Origin: Micromonospora halotolerans
GTDB taxonomy: Bacteria; Actinomycetota; Actinomycetes; Mycobacteriales; Micromonosporaceae
Length of the DNA stretch: 64,000 nt
Reading direction: 5' to 3'
Assembly: GCF_032108445.1 (NCBI RefSeq)
Contig: NZ_CP134876.1
Location: 2,418,001 to 2,482,000 of the forward strand
Positions 30,686 through 40,142 of the stretch are shown one piece after another. The position numbers and the translations under genes were made by a program. The notes below the pieces were generated by a model. That model worked only from the letters and a program-made list of their open reading frames with translations. It did no database searches and was not told the DNA's origin. How positions within the stretch are numbered: the stretch's first letter is position 1; every line of letters begins with the position of its first letter.

Positions 30686-30733
30686 TTGACACGCGAGGTT
30701 AATGGGCCTAACTTCTAGGTTAACTCCACTAAC
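30686..30733 (+). promoter_or_regulatory. promoter with two TetR-type operators
   Basis: TTGACA (30686-30691), 17 bp, TAACTT (30709-30714) is a near-consensus promoter for the membrane protein gene at 30753. Two inverted repeats GTTA-N7-TAAC lie at 30698-30712 and 30719-30733, their starts 21 bp apart (two helical turns). The first overlaps the -10 box. The TetR gene downstream (31458) is the likely ligand-responsive repressor. Confidence 0.7.
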
Positions 30734-30752
30734 AAGCCGCCAGGAGCTGGTC

Positions 30753-31448
30753 ATGGCCATGCTGTCGTCCCTTACCAACCTCGACGCCGCCGCGTCACGG
30801 CAATCCACCTCGACGCCGCCCCGGCGGCGCGTGGCCCCCGTGCTCGCCGGCGTCGGCTACTCGCTCGCCTGGATCGCCGGCCTGACCGTCGCGTCCGCCT
30901 CCACCGACGTGACCTCCACGGGCGCGGCGCTGGTGGCGGATTCCGCCGGCCACGAGGTCGCCTCGATCACGCAGTACGTGCTGACCGAGGGCGTCGCCGC
31001 GGTCCTCCTGGCCGTGGTGGTCGTGCTGCTGGGCCGGGCCGTGGGCGAACACCGAGGTTCCCGGCTGCTCACCGGCACGGGCCTGGTCGCGGCCGGCATC
31101 TCACTGGTGCAGTGCGCGCTGGGCGTCACGCTCGCCGGCTGGGCGGCGCCCGCAGGCCATGCCGACGTCGCCGGGGCGCTCTTCGAGACGGTCAACCGGC
31201 TCGACGGGCTGAAGATGTTTGTGCTAGCCGCGATGGCGCTGGCAGGTGCCGGCCTGGCCCGGCGCGCCGCCATTCTGCCCCACTGGTTCGGGTACCTCGG
31301 ACTGGCGCTCGCCGTCACGCTGGTCGCCTCCGGCGTGGGCTATCTGTTCCTGATGAGCACCACGGCGCTGGCGGCGTACGTGTCGTTGCCGTTGCTGCTG
31401 GTCTGGGTGACGATGGCGGGCCTGCTCGTGCGTCGGACCGGTCGGTAG
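30753..31448 (+). CDS. DUF4386-like membrane protein
   Basis: 231 residues with about six hydrophobic helices (first at about 30-48, VAPVLAGVGYSLAWIAGLTVA; others around 75-95, 107-130, 150-170, 178-197, 200-222). The pattern resembles DUF4386 or DUF998-type membrane proteins of unknown function. ATG 30753 has CAGGAG 7 nt upstream. The TetR gene follows 9 nt after the stop, and two operator-like repeats sit in the promoter, so this is a self-contained repressor-controlled unit. Confidence 0.7.
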   Translation: MAMLSSLTNLDAAASRQSTSTPPRRRVAPVLAGVGYSLAWIAGLTVASASTDVTSTGAALVADSAGHEVASITQYVLTEGVAAVLLAVVVVLLGRAVGEHRGSRLLTGTGLVAAGISLVQCALGVTLAGWAAPAGHADVAGALFETVNRLDGLKMFVLAAMALAGAGLARRAAILPHWFGYLGLALAVTLVASGVGYLFLMSTTALAAYVSLPLLLVWVTMAGLLVRRTGR

Positions 31449-31457
31449 GCTGCGGTA

Positions 31458-32045
31458 ATGCCCCGTTCGGGTCTGACCCGCGACCGCGTGGTCGCACAGG
31501 CCGCGACGGTGGCCGACGAGGTGGGCTTCGACCGGCTCGCTCTGGCCACCGTCGCGAAGCGACTGAACGTCTCCCTGCCCGCGCTCTACAAGCACATCGA
31601 CAGCCTGGCCGGGCTGCAACGCGACGTGGCCGTGCTCGGCGTGCGGGAGCTGACCGTAGCGATCTCCACCGCCACGGTGGGCCGGTCCGGTCGCGACGCC
31701 CTGCACGCGGCGGCACGGGCGTACCGCGAGTACGCGCTCGCGCATCCCGGCCGCGCCGCCGCCGCCGTCCGGGCACCGGACCCGGCGGACGCCGAGCACC
31801 TGGTCGTCGGGCGGGCGGCGGTCGAGGTGCTGCTCGCCTTGCTGAGGGGCTACGACATCACCGGGGACGACGCGATCCACGCGGTACGCGCGATGCGCGT
31901 GGTCCTGCACGGGTTCGTGACCCTGGAGGCGGCCGGCGGGTTCGGGCTGCCGCAGTCCCTCGACGAGACGTTCGACCGGCTGGTCGACTCCCTGGACGCT
32001 ACGTTCCGCGCCTGGGCGGCTGGCGTGCCGACGAAACCGTCGTAG
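31458..32045 (+). CDS. TetR/AcrR-family regulator
   Basis: 195 residues. The HTH is at about 3-50 (SGLTRDRVVAQAATVADEVGFDRLALATVAKRLNVSLPALYKHI) and the C-terminal helical ligand domain follows the WHG/TetR_C_33 style (DALHAAARAYREYALAHPGR). TAGGCT (31446-31451) is 12 nt before ATG 31458, an internal leaderless promoter just after the membrane protein gene. It probably binds the two GTTA-N7-TAAC sites upstream of that gene. Confidence 0.85.
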   Translation: MPRSGLTRDRVVAQAATVADEVGFDRLALATVAKRLNVSLPALYKHIDSLAGLQRDVAVLGVRELTVAISTATVGRSGRDALHAAARAYREYALAHPGRAAAAVRAPDPADAEHLVVGRAAVEVLLALLRGYDITGDDAIHAVRAMRVVLHGFVTLEAAGGFGLPQSLDETFDRLVDSLDATFRAWAAGVPTKPS

Positions 32046-32435
32046 CCGTCTGCGGGTAGGCGTCGAGCAGTCCCTTCGGTGCCAGTCCCGGCGCTGTTCT
32101 GGGCCGCGTTCACGATCCTCGAAGGACAAGGTGGAGCGCCCTACCGGACGAGTCTCAATGGCGGTTGTCAAGCGGCGGCGGCGGCAGGAGTGGCCTGGGG
32201 GTTAGAAGAAGATCGCGGATGGCTGGTCAGGTAGCTGCTTCCCTGGTCCGCTCGTCTGCCGTTGTCGGGTGGCGTCGTCTTCAGCGGGTGGTCTTGGCTG
32301 TACGGCTGGCTGTATGGGCGCACGGTGTAGGAATTGTGGACACGGCCGAAAGTCGCTCGGCAATGACCGGCTTGACCTGCGCCGCCGTACCGTCCGGCAC
32401 GTCCAGGAGGTGACCGCTGTTGACCGTCGCCTTCC

Positions 32436-32591
32436 TCATTTGCTCGACGGCATCGGCTCGCCGAACAGGACCCCGTAGACGAGACCGATCAGAATCATTA
32501 CGCCGACCGCAGCGAAGATCACGCCAATCGCCCGTTCCAGCAGAACGAAGCGCGCCAGACGCTTGTCGTACTGGGCATCCGGAAGCCAGCG
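32436..32591 (-). CDS. small membrane-protein fragment
   Basis: The minus-strand frame ends KRLARFVLLERAIGVIFAAV, then GVMILIGLVYGVLFGEPMPSSK and a stop. The hydrophobic part is about 25 residues. No start codon is convincing; the frame continues into sequence that belongs to the integrase on the other strand. It may be a truncated gene of the element or a chance frame. The rest of 32046-32600 shows no supportable gene. Confidence 0.3.
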   Translation of the reverse strand, partial: RWLPDAQYDKRLARFVLLERAIGVIFAAVGVMILIGLVYGVLFGEPMPSSK

Positions 32592-32636
32592 CCACGGCGG
32601 AAGCTGGACCAAGGCGAGCGGAACGTTACCTTCGCC

Positions 32637-33462
32637 GTGTACGTGGACCGTTGGCGCCTGGCCCGGAACATCGGATGGGCGTTGGAGACTCGGCGGCGCA
32701 TCGAGTCGAACGTGCGGCGGCACCTGATCCCGGACAACCCGTGTGATGGGATCAAGCTGTCGCAGGTGTTCCGGGGACTCAGCCGCGCGCCGAAGTGGGT
32801 GCCCGATGAGAGCGACGTGCTCCGTCTGTTCGATGCGGTGCCCGACCGCTATCACGGGCTGCTGTGGCTCGGCGCGGGCGCGGGTCTGCGGATCAGTGAG
32901 GCGCTCGGTTTTGAGCACGGGCCGCTGCCTGGACACGGAGCGTGAGGAGCTACACATCGTCCAGCAGTTGCGGTACGCGCCGCAGGAGTACCAGGGCGGC
33001 TTCTACCTCAGTACGCCCAAGGATGGCTCGGCCGGCACGATCGACCTGGACCCGATGGTCGCCTCCGCGCTGCGCCGCCATGTGCAGGAGTACCCACCGA
33101 CCGAGGTCGAAATGATCGATGTGACCTCGGGCAATCCGGTGCGCCGTCGCGTCCCGCTGCTGTTCACCACTACCCACAAGAACCCGTTCACCGACCGCAC
33201 CTGGTCGGCGGAGTGGGTCAAGTGGCGGGAGAAGGCGGGCTGGCCCAAGGAGCACGGTGGCTTTCACGCTCTGCGGCACTTCTTCGCCACGACGCTGATC
33301 ACCAACCACGTGGACCCGAAGGAAGTCCAACGGGCACTGCGGCACAGCACGCTACAAATCACCCTGGAGACTTACGTCCACTTCTGGCCACGCCGAGAGC
33401 GTCGGCGCGGTGTCGTGGGTGACGTGCTGCGGGCCGCCGTCAGCCGTCGGGACCATCGGTAA
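32637..33462 (+). pseudogene. broken tyrosine integrase next to tRNA-Ala
   Basis: The part to 32945 (VYVDRWRLARNIG through GLRISEALGFE) and the part from about 32925 to 33462 (CLDTEREELHIVQQL, then FHALRHFFATTLITNHVDPK and STLQITLETYVHFWP) are two frames of one integrase, so a frameshift occurs near 32910-32935. RRHLIPDNPCDGIKL joins what should be separate regions, indicating a deletion of the core-binding domain. The catalytic RxxH (HALRH), a diverged H/R region and Tyr (TYVHF) remain. The frame ends 62 nt from the tRNA, the usual place for a tRNA-targeting integrase. Confidence 0.8.
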
Positions 33463-33524
33463 CGTGGTCCCGGTGTGGTCCGAACGATCTTGCGAGGTGT
33501 TCCGCCGCAGGTCAGAGGCGAGTT

Positions 33525-33600
33525 TGGTGGAGCCCAGGGGACTTGAACCCCTAACCCCTGCCTTGCAAAGGCAGTGCTCTGCCAGTTGAGCTAGGGCCCC
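33525..33600 (-). tRNA. tRNA-Ala(TGC)
   Basis: The minus strand folds into a standard cloverleaf: acceptor GGGGCCC/GGGCTCC, anticodon arm CTGCC-TTTGCAA-GGCAG with anticodon TGC, T-arm GGGGTTCAAGTCCCC, discriminator A and an encoded CCA (33525-33527). Its 3' half is the integration site of the element to the left; the copy here is complete, so the tRNA is functional. Confidence 0.95.
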
Positions 33601-33639
33601 GAGGCGGGCGGATTCGCCCGGTGCTGAGGTCAGGCGTGG

Positions 33640-33768
33640 TCAGCGCAGGTCGGGCGCGGTGGTCGCCTCGTGCCAGAGAGCGCGCTCGTCGTTCGAGGCC
33701 TTGATCTTCTTGGCCACGACGGCGGCGACGCCGACGACGCCGGCCAGGATCAGGAGCTTCTTGAACAT
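33640..33768 (-). CDS. DLW-39-type small membrane protein
   Basis: 42 residues: MFKKLLILAGVVGVAAVVAK is a short hydrophobic N-terminus, followed by KIKASNDERALWHEATTAPDLR. The ...LWxEAT... ending is characteristic of the small actinobacterial DLW-39 family encoded by the tRNA-Ile/tRNA-Ala pair near gyrA. The function is unknown; it is probably membrane-anchored with a short cytoplasmic tail. Located between the two tRNA genes on the same strand. Confidence 0.8.
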   Translation of the reverse strand: MFKKLLILAGVVGVAAVVAKKIKASNDERALWHEATTAPDLR

Positions 33769-33811
33769 GGGCTTGACCCCTCGCGCTCGACGACCGTCGG
33801 ACGGTGTGCGG

Positions 33812-33885
33812 TGGGGCTAGCTGGAATCGAACCAGCGACCTCAGAGTTATCAGCTCTGCGCTCTAACCGACTGAGCTATAGCCCC
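33812..33885 (-). tRNA. tRNA-Ile(GAT)
   Basis: Cloverleaf on the minus strand: acceptor GGGGCTA/TAGCCCC, D-arm AGCTCAGTCGGTTAGAGC, anticodon arm with anticodon GAT, T-arm GCTGGTTCGATTCCAGC. CCA is not encoded. The order gyrA, DUF3566, tRNA-Ile, DLW-39, tRNA-Ala is a conserved actinobacterial arrangement. Confidence 0.95.
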
Positions 33886-33988
33886 GCGTAGCGACGAGCA
33901 AGGTTAACCCATCGCCGCCGTGCCGCCCAAATCGGGGGGCCGTGGCGGCGTACTCACCCGCGCCACTTCGAAACTACCCGGATACGCG

Positions 33989-34024
33989 ACGCCGGGGCGA
34001 CCGCTTTACGCGGTGCCCCGGCGT
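33989..34024 (-). terminator. terminator after the DUF3566 gene
   Basis: ACGCCGGGGC (33989-33998) pairs with GCCCCGGCGT (34015-34024), extended by ACCGC/GCGGT around a TTTAC loop with one bulged base. It lies 12 nt past the DUF3566 stop on the minus strand, with no U-tract. It separates the gyrA operon from the tRNAs. Confidence 0.65.
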
Positions 34025-34035
34025 CGTACGTCAGG

Positions 34036-34956
34036 TCAGTCCCGCTCGGCGAGCGTCAGCTCGATCCCGCCGACCAGGTCGGCGCAGACGTTGTAGACGA
34101 ACGCGCCCAGCGTCGCCAGCGCGGTGAAGAGCACGACGTTGACCAGACCGATCAGCGCGGAGCTGAGGATCACGCCCTTGGCGGTGATCCGGAAGCCGCC
34201 GCCGCCCTGACCGCCGCCGGCGTTCACCAGGTCGGTGAGGCTGTCGTTGACGCTCTTGAACACACCCATCGCGTCCAGCGCCAGGTAAAGCACCGAGGTG
34301 GCCACGACCACCACGATGAAGAGCACCACGGAGACCGCGAACGCGAACTTCATCACGGACCACGGGTCGATCCGCTTGAGGTTCAGCCGGGCCCGGCGCG
34401 GTCCGCGCGACGCGGCCGAGCTGACCGAGGTACGCGCGGCGCGTACCGCCTCACCCACGCGGGCGGCCCCGACGGCGGCCGCACCACTGATGCCCGGCGG
34501 CAGGCCGCCCCCGTTTGCGGGGCGGCCCGTGGCGGCGGGACGGCCGCCGTCCGGTGACGGCTTCGGCGCGGTGCCCAGGCCGGCGCCGACGCGCGGCTGG
34601 GTGCCGGTCGTGCCGGTCGTGCCGGTGGACGGCCGGGCGGCCGCCGCGGGCTTGGGCGGCTGCGGGGTCGTGCCGGGCTTCGCGGCGGCCGGCGCGGCCA
34701 GGCCGTCGGCCGACGTCGGAGCGTCGACCTTCGTCTCGGCCTGGTCGGCCGGCGGCGATCCCTCGCCGGAGGTTTCCGGCGGCGGGGCCATGCCAGGAGC
34801 CCGGGTGAATTTCGGGGCAGGCGCGTCGGCGGGGACGGTGGCCCGACCCACGGCCGCGCGGCCGGTCGCTGGTGTACCGCCCTGTGCGGCCTCCTCGTCG
34901 ACCGGGTTGGCCGAGGTCCCCGTGTTCCCCGACTTCGCCTGTGTCTCCGTCATCAA
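34036..34956 (-). CDS. DUF3566 membrane protein
   Basis: 306 residues. The first ~180 are low-complexity and disordered (Ala, Pro, Gly, Thr and charged stretches such as TGTTGTTGTQPRVG). The DUF3566 domain follows: RARLNLKRIDPWSVMKFAFAVSVVLFIVVVVATSVLYLALDAMGV is the first helix pair, then FRITAKGVILSSALIGLVNVVLFTALATLGAFVYNVCADLVGG. Family members next to gyrA in mycobacteria affect cell shape and wall assembly (CwsA-like position). Its ATG directly follows the gyrA stop, so it is in the gyrA transcript. Confidence 0.85.
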   Translation of the reverse strand: MMTETQAKSGNTGTSANPVDEEAAQGGTPATGRAAVGRATVPADAPAPKFTRAPGMAPPPETSGEGSPPADQAETKVDAPTSADGLAAPAAAKPGTTPQPPKPAAAARPSTGTTGTTGTQPRVGAGLGTAPKPSPDGGRPAATGRPANGGGLPPGISGAAAVGAARVGEAVRAARTSVSSAASRGPRRARLNLKRIDPWSVMKFAFAVSVVLFIVVVVATSVLYLALDAMGVFKSVNDSLTDLVNAGGGQGGGGFRITAKGVILSSALIGLVNVVLFTALATLGAFVYNVCADLVGGIELTLAERD

Positions 34957-37482
34957 CTAGTCCTGTTCGTCAGGCTCGTCGGCATTGCGAGCAATCGCCA
35001 CGATAGTCACGCCGTCCGGGAGGTCCATCAGCTTGACCCCCATTGTGTTCCGGTCACGCGTACGGCGTACAGGCTTCACCGGAGTCCGGATGACGCCACC
35101 GTTGCTGGTGATGGCGAACAACTCGTCGTCCGGGTTGATCACCACCGCGCCGACCAGGCCACCGCGTCGCTCGGTGATCTTCGCAGTCAGCACGCCCTTA
35201 CCTCCCCGGCCCTGGACCGGGTATTCCTCGATCGGGGTTCGTTTCGCGTACCCCCCGTTCGTCGCGACCAGCACGTCCATATCCATGCCCTCGCGGACGA
35301 CCTCCATCGCCAGCAGGACATCCTCGTCGCTGAACCGCATGCCGATCACCCCGGACGTGGCCCGGCCCATCGGGCGCAGCGCCTCATCGCTCGCGTTGAA
35401 GCGAATGGCCTGGGCGTTCTTGGAGACCAGCAGCAGGTCGTCGGTCGGGGCAACGAGGGCAGCACCGACCAGCTCGTCCTCATCGCGCAGGTTGATCGCG
35501 ATGACTCCGCCGGAACGGTTGGAGTCGAACTCCTCGAGCCGCGTCTTCTTCACCAGGCCGTTCTTCGTGGCCAGTACCAGGTAGGGCGCCACCTGGTAGT
35601 TCGGGATTTCGATGATCTGCGCGATCTGCTCGTCCGCTTGGAAGGCGAGCAGGTTGGCCACGTGCTGGCCCTTGGCCACCCTACTGGCTTCGGGAAGCTC
35701 GTACGCCTTGGCCCGGTAGACCCGGCCCTTGTTCGTGAAGAACAGGATCCAGTCGTGGGTGGAGCATACGAAGAAATGGCTGACGATGTCGTCCTGCCGC
35801 AGCGTGGCCCCGCTGACGCCCTTGCCGCCCCGTCGCTGCGAGCGGTAGAGGTCGACCTTGGTGCGCTTGGCGTACCCGGTGCGGGTGATCGTGACGACCA
35901 CGTCCTCGCGGGCGATGAGGTCCTCCATGGAGACCTCGCCGTCGAACGGCACGATCTTGGTGCGCCGGTCGTCGCCCCACTTGGCGACGATCTCGCCCAG
36001 TTCCTCGGAGACGATCCGGCGCTGCCGCTCGGGCTTGGCCAGGATGTCCTTGAGGTCGGCGATCTCCACCTCGAGCTTGGTCAGGTCGTCCAGGATCCGC
36101 TGCCGCTCCAGGGCGGCCAGCCGGCGCAGCTGCATGTCCAGGATCGCGGTCGCCTGGACCTCGTCGATCTCCAGCAGCCGGATGAGGCCCTGACGGGCGT
36201 CCTCGACGGTGGGCGAGCGCCGGATCAGGGCGATCACCTCGTCGAGCGCGTCCAGCGCCTTGGCCAGACCGCGCAGGATGTGCGCCCGCTCCTCGGCCTT
36301 CCGCAGGCGGAACGCGGTCCGCCGGCGGATGACCTCGATCTGGTGCTCGACGTAGTAGCGGATGAACTGGGCCAGGTTGAGCGTGCGCGGCACGCCGTCG
36401 ACCAGCGCCAGCATGTTGGCGCCGAAGGTCTCCTGGAGCTGGGTGTGCTTGTAGAGGTTGTTCAGCACCACCTTGGCGACCGCGTCGCGCTTGAGCACGA
36501 GCACGATCCGCATGCCGGTACGACCGGAGGACTCGTCGCGGATGTCGGCGATCCCGGCGAGCTTGCCCTCCTTGATCAGCTCGGCGATCCGCTCGGCCAG
36601 GTTGTCCGGGTTGACCTGGTAGGGCAGCTCGCTGACCACCAGCGCCGGCCGGCCGCGCTTGTCCTCCTCGACCTCGACCACGGCGCGCATGCGGATCGAG
36701 CCGCGCCCGGTCCGGTAGGCGTCCTGGATGCCGGCCTGGCCGACGATCAGGCCGTGGGTCGGGAAGTCCGGGCCCTTGACGATCTCCAGCAGCGCCTCGA
36801 GGGTGGTGGCCTCGTCGGCCTCCGGGTTCTCCAGGCACCACTGCACGGCCGCGCCGATCTCGCGCAGGTTGTGCGGCGGGATCTTGGTGGCCATGCCGAC
36901 CGCGATGCCCTCGGAACCGTTGATCAGCAGGTTGGGGATGCGGGACGGCAGGATGGTGGGTTCCTTGGCCCGGCCGTCGTAGTTGTCCTGGAGGTCGACG
37001 GTGTCCTCGTCGATGTCCCGGAGCATCTCCATGGCCAGCGGGTCGAGCTTGCACTCGGTGTACCGCATGGCCGCGGCCGGGTCGTTGCCCGGCGAGCCGA
37101 AGTTGCCGTTGCCGTCGACCAGCGGGTAGCGCAGCGACCAGGGCTGCGCCATCCGGACCAGCGCGTCGTAGATGGCCGAGTCGCCGTGCGGGTGGAACTG
37201 GCCCATCACGTCACCGACGACCCGGGAGCACTTCACGTAGCCGCGGTCCGGGCGGTAGCCGGAGTCGAACATCGCGTAGAGGATCTTGCGGTGGACCGGC
37301 TTGAGCCCGTCCCGGACGTCCGGCAGGGCCCGACCGACGATCACGCTCATCGCGTAGTCGAGGTACGAGCGCTGCATCTCGACCTCGAGCCCGACCGGCT
37401 CGATGCGGTCGTGCGCGACGACCGCGGCCAGTGTCTCCGGGGTCTCCGGCTCGTTCGGCGTGGACTCGGGAGTATCGGTCAC
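34957..37482 (-). CDS. gyrA: DNA gyrase subunit A
   Basis: 841 residues: winged-helix breakage-reunion domain (about 35-520) and C-terminal beta-pinwheel (about 525-835) with the [11 protein letters not shown]yrA-box (seen as [10 protein letters not shown]) and five further blade motifs. The catalytic Tyr is Tyr141 (AAMRYTE). The quinolone-determining loop reads GDSAIYD with Ser102 and Asp106, the susceptible-type residues at both positions. With GyrB it introduces negative supercoils. It follows gyrB after a 130-bp gap that holds three DnaA boxes. Confidence 0.97.
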   Translation of the reverse strand: MTDTPESTPNEPETPETLAAVVAHDRIEPVGLEVEMQRSYLDYAMSVIVGRALPDVRDGLKPVHRKILYAMFDSGYRPDRGYVKCSRVVGDVMGQFHPHGDSAIYDALVRMAQPWSLRYPLVDGNGNFGSPGNDPAAAMRYTECKLDPLAMEMLRDIDEDTVDLQDNYDGRAKEPTILPSRIPNLLINGSEGIAVGMATKIPPHNLREIGAAVQWCLENPEADEATTLEALLEIVKGPDFPTHGLIVGQAGIQDAYRTGRGSIRMRAVVEVEEDKRGRPALVVSELPYQVNPDNLAERIAELIKEGKLAGIADIRDESSGRTGMRIVLVLKRDAVAKVVLNNLYKHTQLQETFGANMLALVDGVPRTLNLAQFIRYYVEHQIEVIRRRTAFRLRKAEERAHILRGLAKALDALDEVIALIRRSPTVEDARQGLIRLLEIDEVQATAILDMQLRRLAALERQRILDDLTKLEVEIADLKDILAKPERQRRIVSEELGEIVAKWGDDRRTKIVPFDGEVSMEDLIAREDVVVTITRTGYAKRTKVDLYRSQRRGGKGVSGATLRQDDIVSHFFVCSTHDWILFFTNKGRVYRAKAYELPEASRVAKGQHVANLLAFQADEQIAQIIEIPNYQVAPYLVLATKNGLVKKTRLEEFDSNRSGGVIAINLRDEDELVGAALVAPTDDLLLVSKNAQAIRFNASDEALRPMGRATSGVIGMRFSDEDVLLAMEVVREGMDMDVLVATNGGYAKRTPIEEYPVQGRGGKGVLTAKITERRGGLVGAVVINPDDELFAITSNGGVIRTPVKPVRRTRDRNTMGVKLMDLPDGVTIVAIARNADEPDEQD

Positions 37483-37518
37483 TGTTAACCCTTATCAGAC
37501 TCAGAGTCGTTTTCGTGC

Positions 37519-37558
37519 TGTGGATAACGGCTGTGGATACCGGTCAGACTGTGGATAA
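37519..37558. promoter_or_regulatory. three DnaA boxes between gyrB and gyrA
   Basis: TGTGGATAA at 37519-37527, TGTGGATAC at 37532-37540 and TGTGGATAA at 37550-37558, all in the same orientation, with starts 13 and 18 bp apart. TTATCCACA read on the minus strand is the consensus box. They lie upstream of the gyrA start (37482), about 8.2 kb from oriC. DnaA could regulate gyrA here or be titrated. Confidence 0.75.
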
Positions 37559-37612
37559 CTCTGTGGACCGCCGGGCCGGCCGGTGGATCTCCGGCCGGCC
37601 CGGCGAGGTCCG

Positions 37613-39559
37613 TCAGATGTCCAGGAACCGCACGTCCTTGGCGTTGCGCTGGATGAACGACCGGCGCGCCTCGACGTCCTCACCCATCAGGACGCTGAAC
37701 AGCTCGTCGGCGGTTGCGGCGTCGTCGAGCGTCACCTGGCGCAGCGTGCGGGTGGCCGGGTTCATCGTGGTCTCCCACAGCTCGGGATAGTTCATCTCGC
37801 CGAGACCCTTGAACCGCTGGATGTCGTCCGGCCGGGCGTTGGGCTTCTTCTGCTGGCGCAGCGCGATGAGCCCGTCACGCTCCCGGTCCGAGTACGCGTA
37901 CTGCGCGTCGTCGCCCTTCTTGTTCCACTTGATCTTGTAGAGCGGCGGGGCGGCCAGGTAGACGTGCCCCAGCTCGACCAGCGGACGCATGAAGCGGAAC
38001 AGCAGGGTGAGCAGCAGCGTCTGGATGTGCTGGCCGTCGACGTCGGCGTCGGCCATCAGCACGATCTTGTGGTAGCGCAGCTTCTCGATGTCGAAGTCGT
38101 CGTGGATGCCGGTGCCCAGCGCGGTGATGAGCGCCTGGACCTCGTTGTTCTTCAGCACCCGGTCGATCCGGGCCTTCTCCACGTTGAGGATCTTGCCGCG
38201 GATCGGCAGGATCGCCTGGGTGCGCGGGTCGCGCCCCTGCTTGGCCGAGCCGCCGGCGGAGTCACCCTCGACGATGAACACCTCGGACTCGCGCGGGTCA
38301 GTCGACTGGCAGTCGGCCAGCTTGCCGGGCATCGAGCCGGACTCCAGCAGCGACTTGCGCCGGGCCAGCTTGCGCGCCTGCTGGGCGGCGATACGGGCCC
38401 GCGCCGCCTGGGACGCCTTCTGGATGATGGTCTTGGCCTCGGCCGGGTTCCGGTCGAACCAGTCGACCAGCCACTCGTTGCAGACCCGCTGCACGAAGCT
38501 CTTGACCGGGGTGTTGCCGAGCTTGGTCTTGGTCTGGCCCTCGAACTGCGGGTTGGCCAGCTTGACCGAGATGATCGCGGCCAGACCCTCGCGGATGTCC
38601 TCGCCGGAGAGCTTCTCGTCGCCCTTGAGCAGCTTCTTGTCCGTGCCGTAGCGGTTGACCACGCTGGTCAGCGCGGCGCGGAAGCCCTCCTCGTGGGTGC
38701 CGCCCTCGTGCGTGTTGATCGTGTTGGCGAAGGTGTAGACCGACTCGCCGTAGGACTCGTTCCACTGCATGGCGATCTCGACCGACATGCCCTCCTCCTC
38801 GGCCCCGAACTCGACCACCGTCTTGTGGATCGGGTTCTTGGAGGCGTTGAGGTGCCGGACGAAGTCGGCGATGCCGCCCTTGTAGAGGAAGGTCACCTCG
38901 CGCTGCTTGCCCTCCTCACCGTCGGACACCCGCTCGTCGAGCAGGTGGATGGTGAGGCCCCGGTTGAGGAAGGCCATCTCCTGCAGGCGCCGGTAGATGG
39001 TCTGGAAGTCGAAGTCGACCGTCTCGAACACGTCGGCGTCGGGCCAGAAGGAGACCGCCGAACCGGTCCGGTCGGTCGTCTCGCCCTTCTCCAGCGGGGT
39101 GGGCTTGGAGTTGTGGTACTGCTGCCGCCAGACGAAGCCGTCCTTGTGGATCTCCACGGCCATCCGGGTGGAGAGGGCGTTCACCACCGAGACGCCGACG
39201 CCGTGCAGGCCGCCGGAGACCGCGTACGCCTTGCCGTCGAACTTGCCGCCCGCGTGCAGCACGGTCAGCGCGACCTCGACACCCGGCTTCTTCAGCTTGG
39301 GGTGGAGGTCGACCGGGAAGCCACGCCCGTTGTCGGTGACCCGGACGCCGCCGTCGGCCAGCAGCACCACGTCGATGGTGTCGCAGTAGCCGGCCAGCGC
39401 CTCGTCCACGGCGTTGTCGACGACCTCCCATACGAGGTGGTGCAGACCGCGTTCACCGGTGGACCCGATGTACATACCGGGCCGCTTCCGGACCGCCTCC
39501 AGGCCCTCGAGAACGGTGATCGACTCGGCGCCGTACTTCTTGTTGTCCTCCGCTGCCAC
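37613..39559 (-). CDS. gyrB: DNA gyrase subunit B
   Basis: 648 residues from the GTG of [32 protein letters not shown]. The GHKL ATPase domain (about 20-230) has [10 protein letters not shown] and [14 protein letters not shown]; the transducer follows, and the TOPRIM part holds [14 protein letters not shown] and [26 protein letters not shown] and a short C-terminal GyrA-binding tail end it. A longer start (TTG 39640) is possible but adds a non-conserved basic tail. gyrB is separated from recF/DciA by three genes on both strands, so it has its own promoter in the 39560-40142 gap. Confidence 0.96.
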   Translation of the reverse strand: MAAEDNKKYGAESITVLEGLEAVRKRPGMYIGSTGERGLHHLVWEVVDNAVDEALAGYCDTIDVVLLADGGVRVTDNGRGFPVDLHPKLKKPGVEVALTVLHAGGKFDGKAYAVSGGLHGVGVSVVNALSTRMAVEIHKDGFVWRQQYHNSKPTPLEKGETTDRTGSAVSFWPDADVFETVDFDFQTIYRRLQEMAFLNRGLTIHLLDERVSDGEEGKQREVTFLYKGGIADFVRHLNASKNPIHKTVVEFGAEEEGMSVEIAMQWNESYGESVYTFANTINTHEGGTHEEGFRAALTSVVNRYGTDKKLLKGDEKLSGEDIREGLAAIISVKLANPQFEGQTKTKLGNTPVKSFVQRVCNEWLVDWFDRNPAEAKTIIQKASQAARARIAAQQARKLARRKSLLESGSMPGKLADCQSTDPRESEVFIVEGDSAGGSAKQGRDPRTQAILPIRGKILNVEKARIDRVLKNNEVQALITALGTGIHDDFDIEKLRYHKIVLMADADVDGQHIQTLLLTLLFRFMRPLVELGHVYLAAPPLYKIKWNKKGDDAQYAYSDRERDGLIALRQQKKPNARPDDIQRFKGLGEMNYPELWETTMNPATRTLRQVTLDDAATADELFSVLMGEDVEARRSFIQRNAKDVRFLDI

Positions 39560-40142
39560 CCTCGGCCACTTTCTCGCGCCGGCCGCGCCAGGGCGCGGGG
39601 CGCGGGTTCGGCGGACAGGACGCGACGTCGGCGCGCACAAACCGGTCCCCGGATCTCCAGGTCACGGATCGCGTACGCCGGTCGACGCGGTTGCCCGCGG
39701 ATCGCGATCGGCTCGACCCGATGCGGGACAATGATCAAGGGCCCGGGTGGGCCCGTGTCCGTCGCTCCGTGTCGGGTCTTTCGTCTCGCCCTCAATCTTA
39801 CTGTGCGCAGCCGACCAAACCGCCACTCGGCACCCCTCCGGGGCGGCTGAGAATGCCGTAGGAGCCCGAACTGTGCTATCCGCGACTCCCCCTACACGCC
39901 TTCGGCGGCTTCCGGTCGCGGCACGGCGTCAGACGCACCGGGCTGACGTCGCCGGCACCCCTGATCGAGGACGCGGCCGGCGCCGGATCGGTGCCGGCGG
40001 GTGACCGACCGGGGGTCGCGGCGAGACCGGACGTGCCGTACCTTTTGCGGCGCCGCCACCTGCGGTCTTGATCTTTCGCGGCCGGAACCGGGACGATCGA
40101 CCCGATCGGTCGGACAACGTGCTTGCTGAGAGGTGACGCCAG
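39560..40142. other. gyrB upstream region
   Basis: 583 bp between the gyrB start and a divergent gene. No supportable coding frame is seen. TAAGAT on the minus strand (39800-39795) is a good -10 candidate for gyrB, giving a leader of about 230 nt; no clear -35 box is seen. A DnaA box is absent here. Confidence 0.4.

Larger units (their letters stand above)
28296..33551. mobile_element. degraded integrative element in the 3' end of tRNA-Ala
   Basis: A 27-bp direct repeat at 28296-28322 and 33525-33551, identical and in the same orientation, covers the 3' end and T-arm of tRNA-Ala(TGC). The intact tRNA is at the right end, so the left copy is the attachment site created by integration. The integrase gene next to the tRNA is broken. 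Cargo between: an alpha/beta-hydrolase, a VOC protein, a membrane protein with its TetR regulator, and remnants of at least two integrases. No replication or transfer gene remains, so the element looks immobile. Confidence 0.75.

Noticed and set aside
34957..37482. Quinolone-resistance substitution in GyrA
   Set aside because: The loop has Ser102 and Asp106, the susceptible-type residues.
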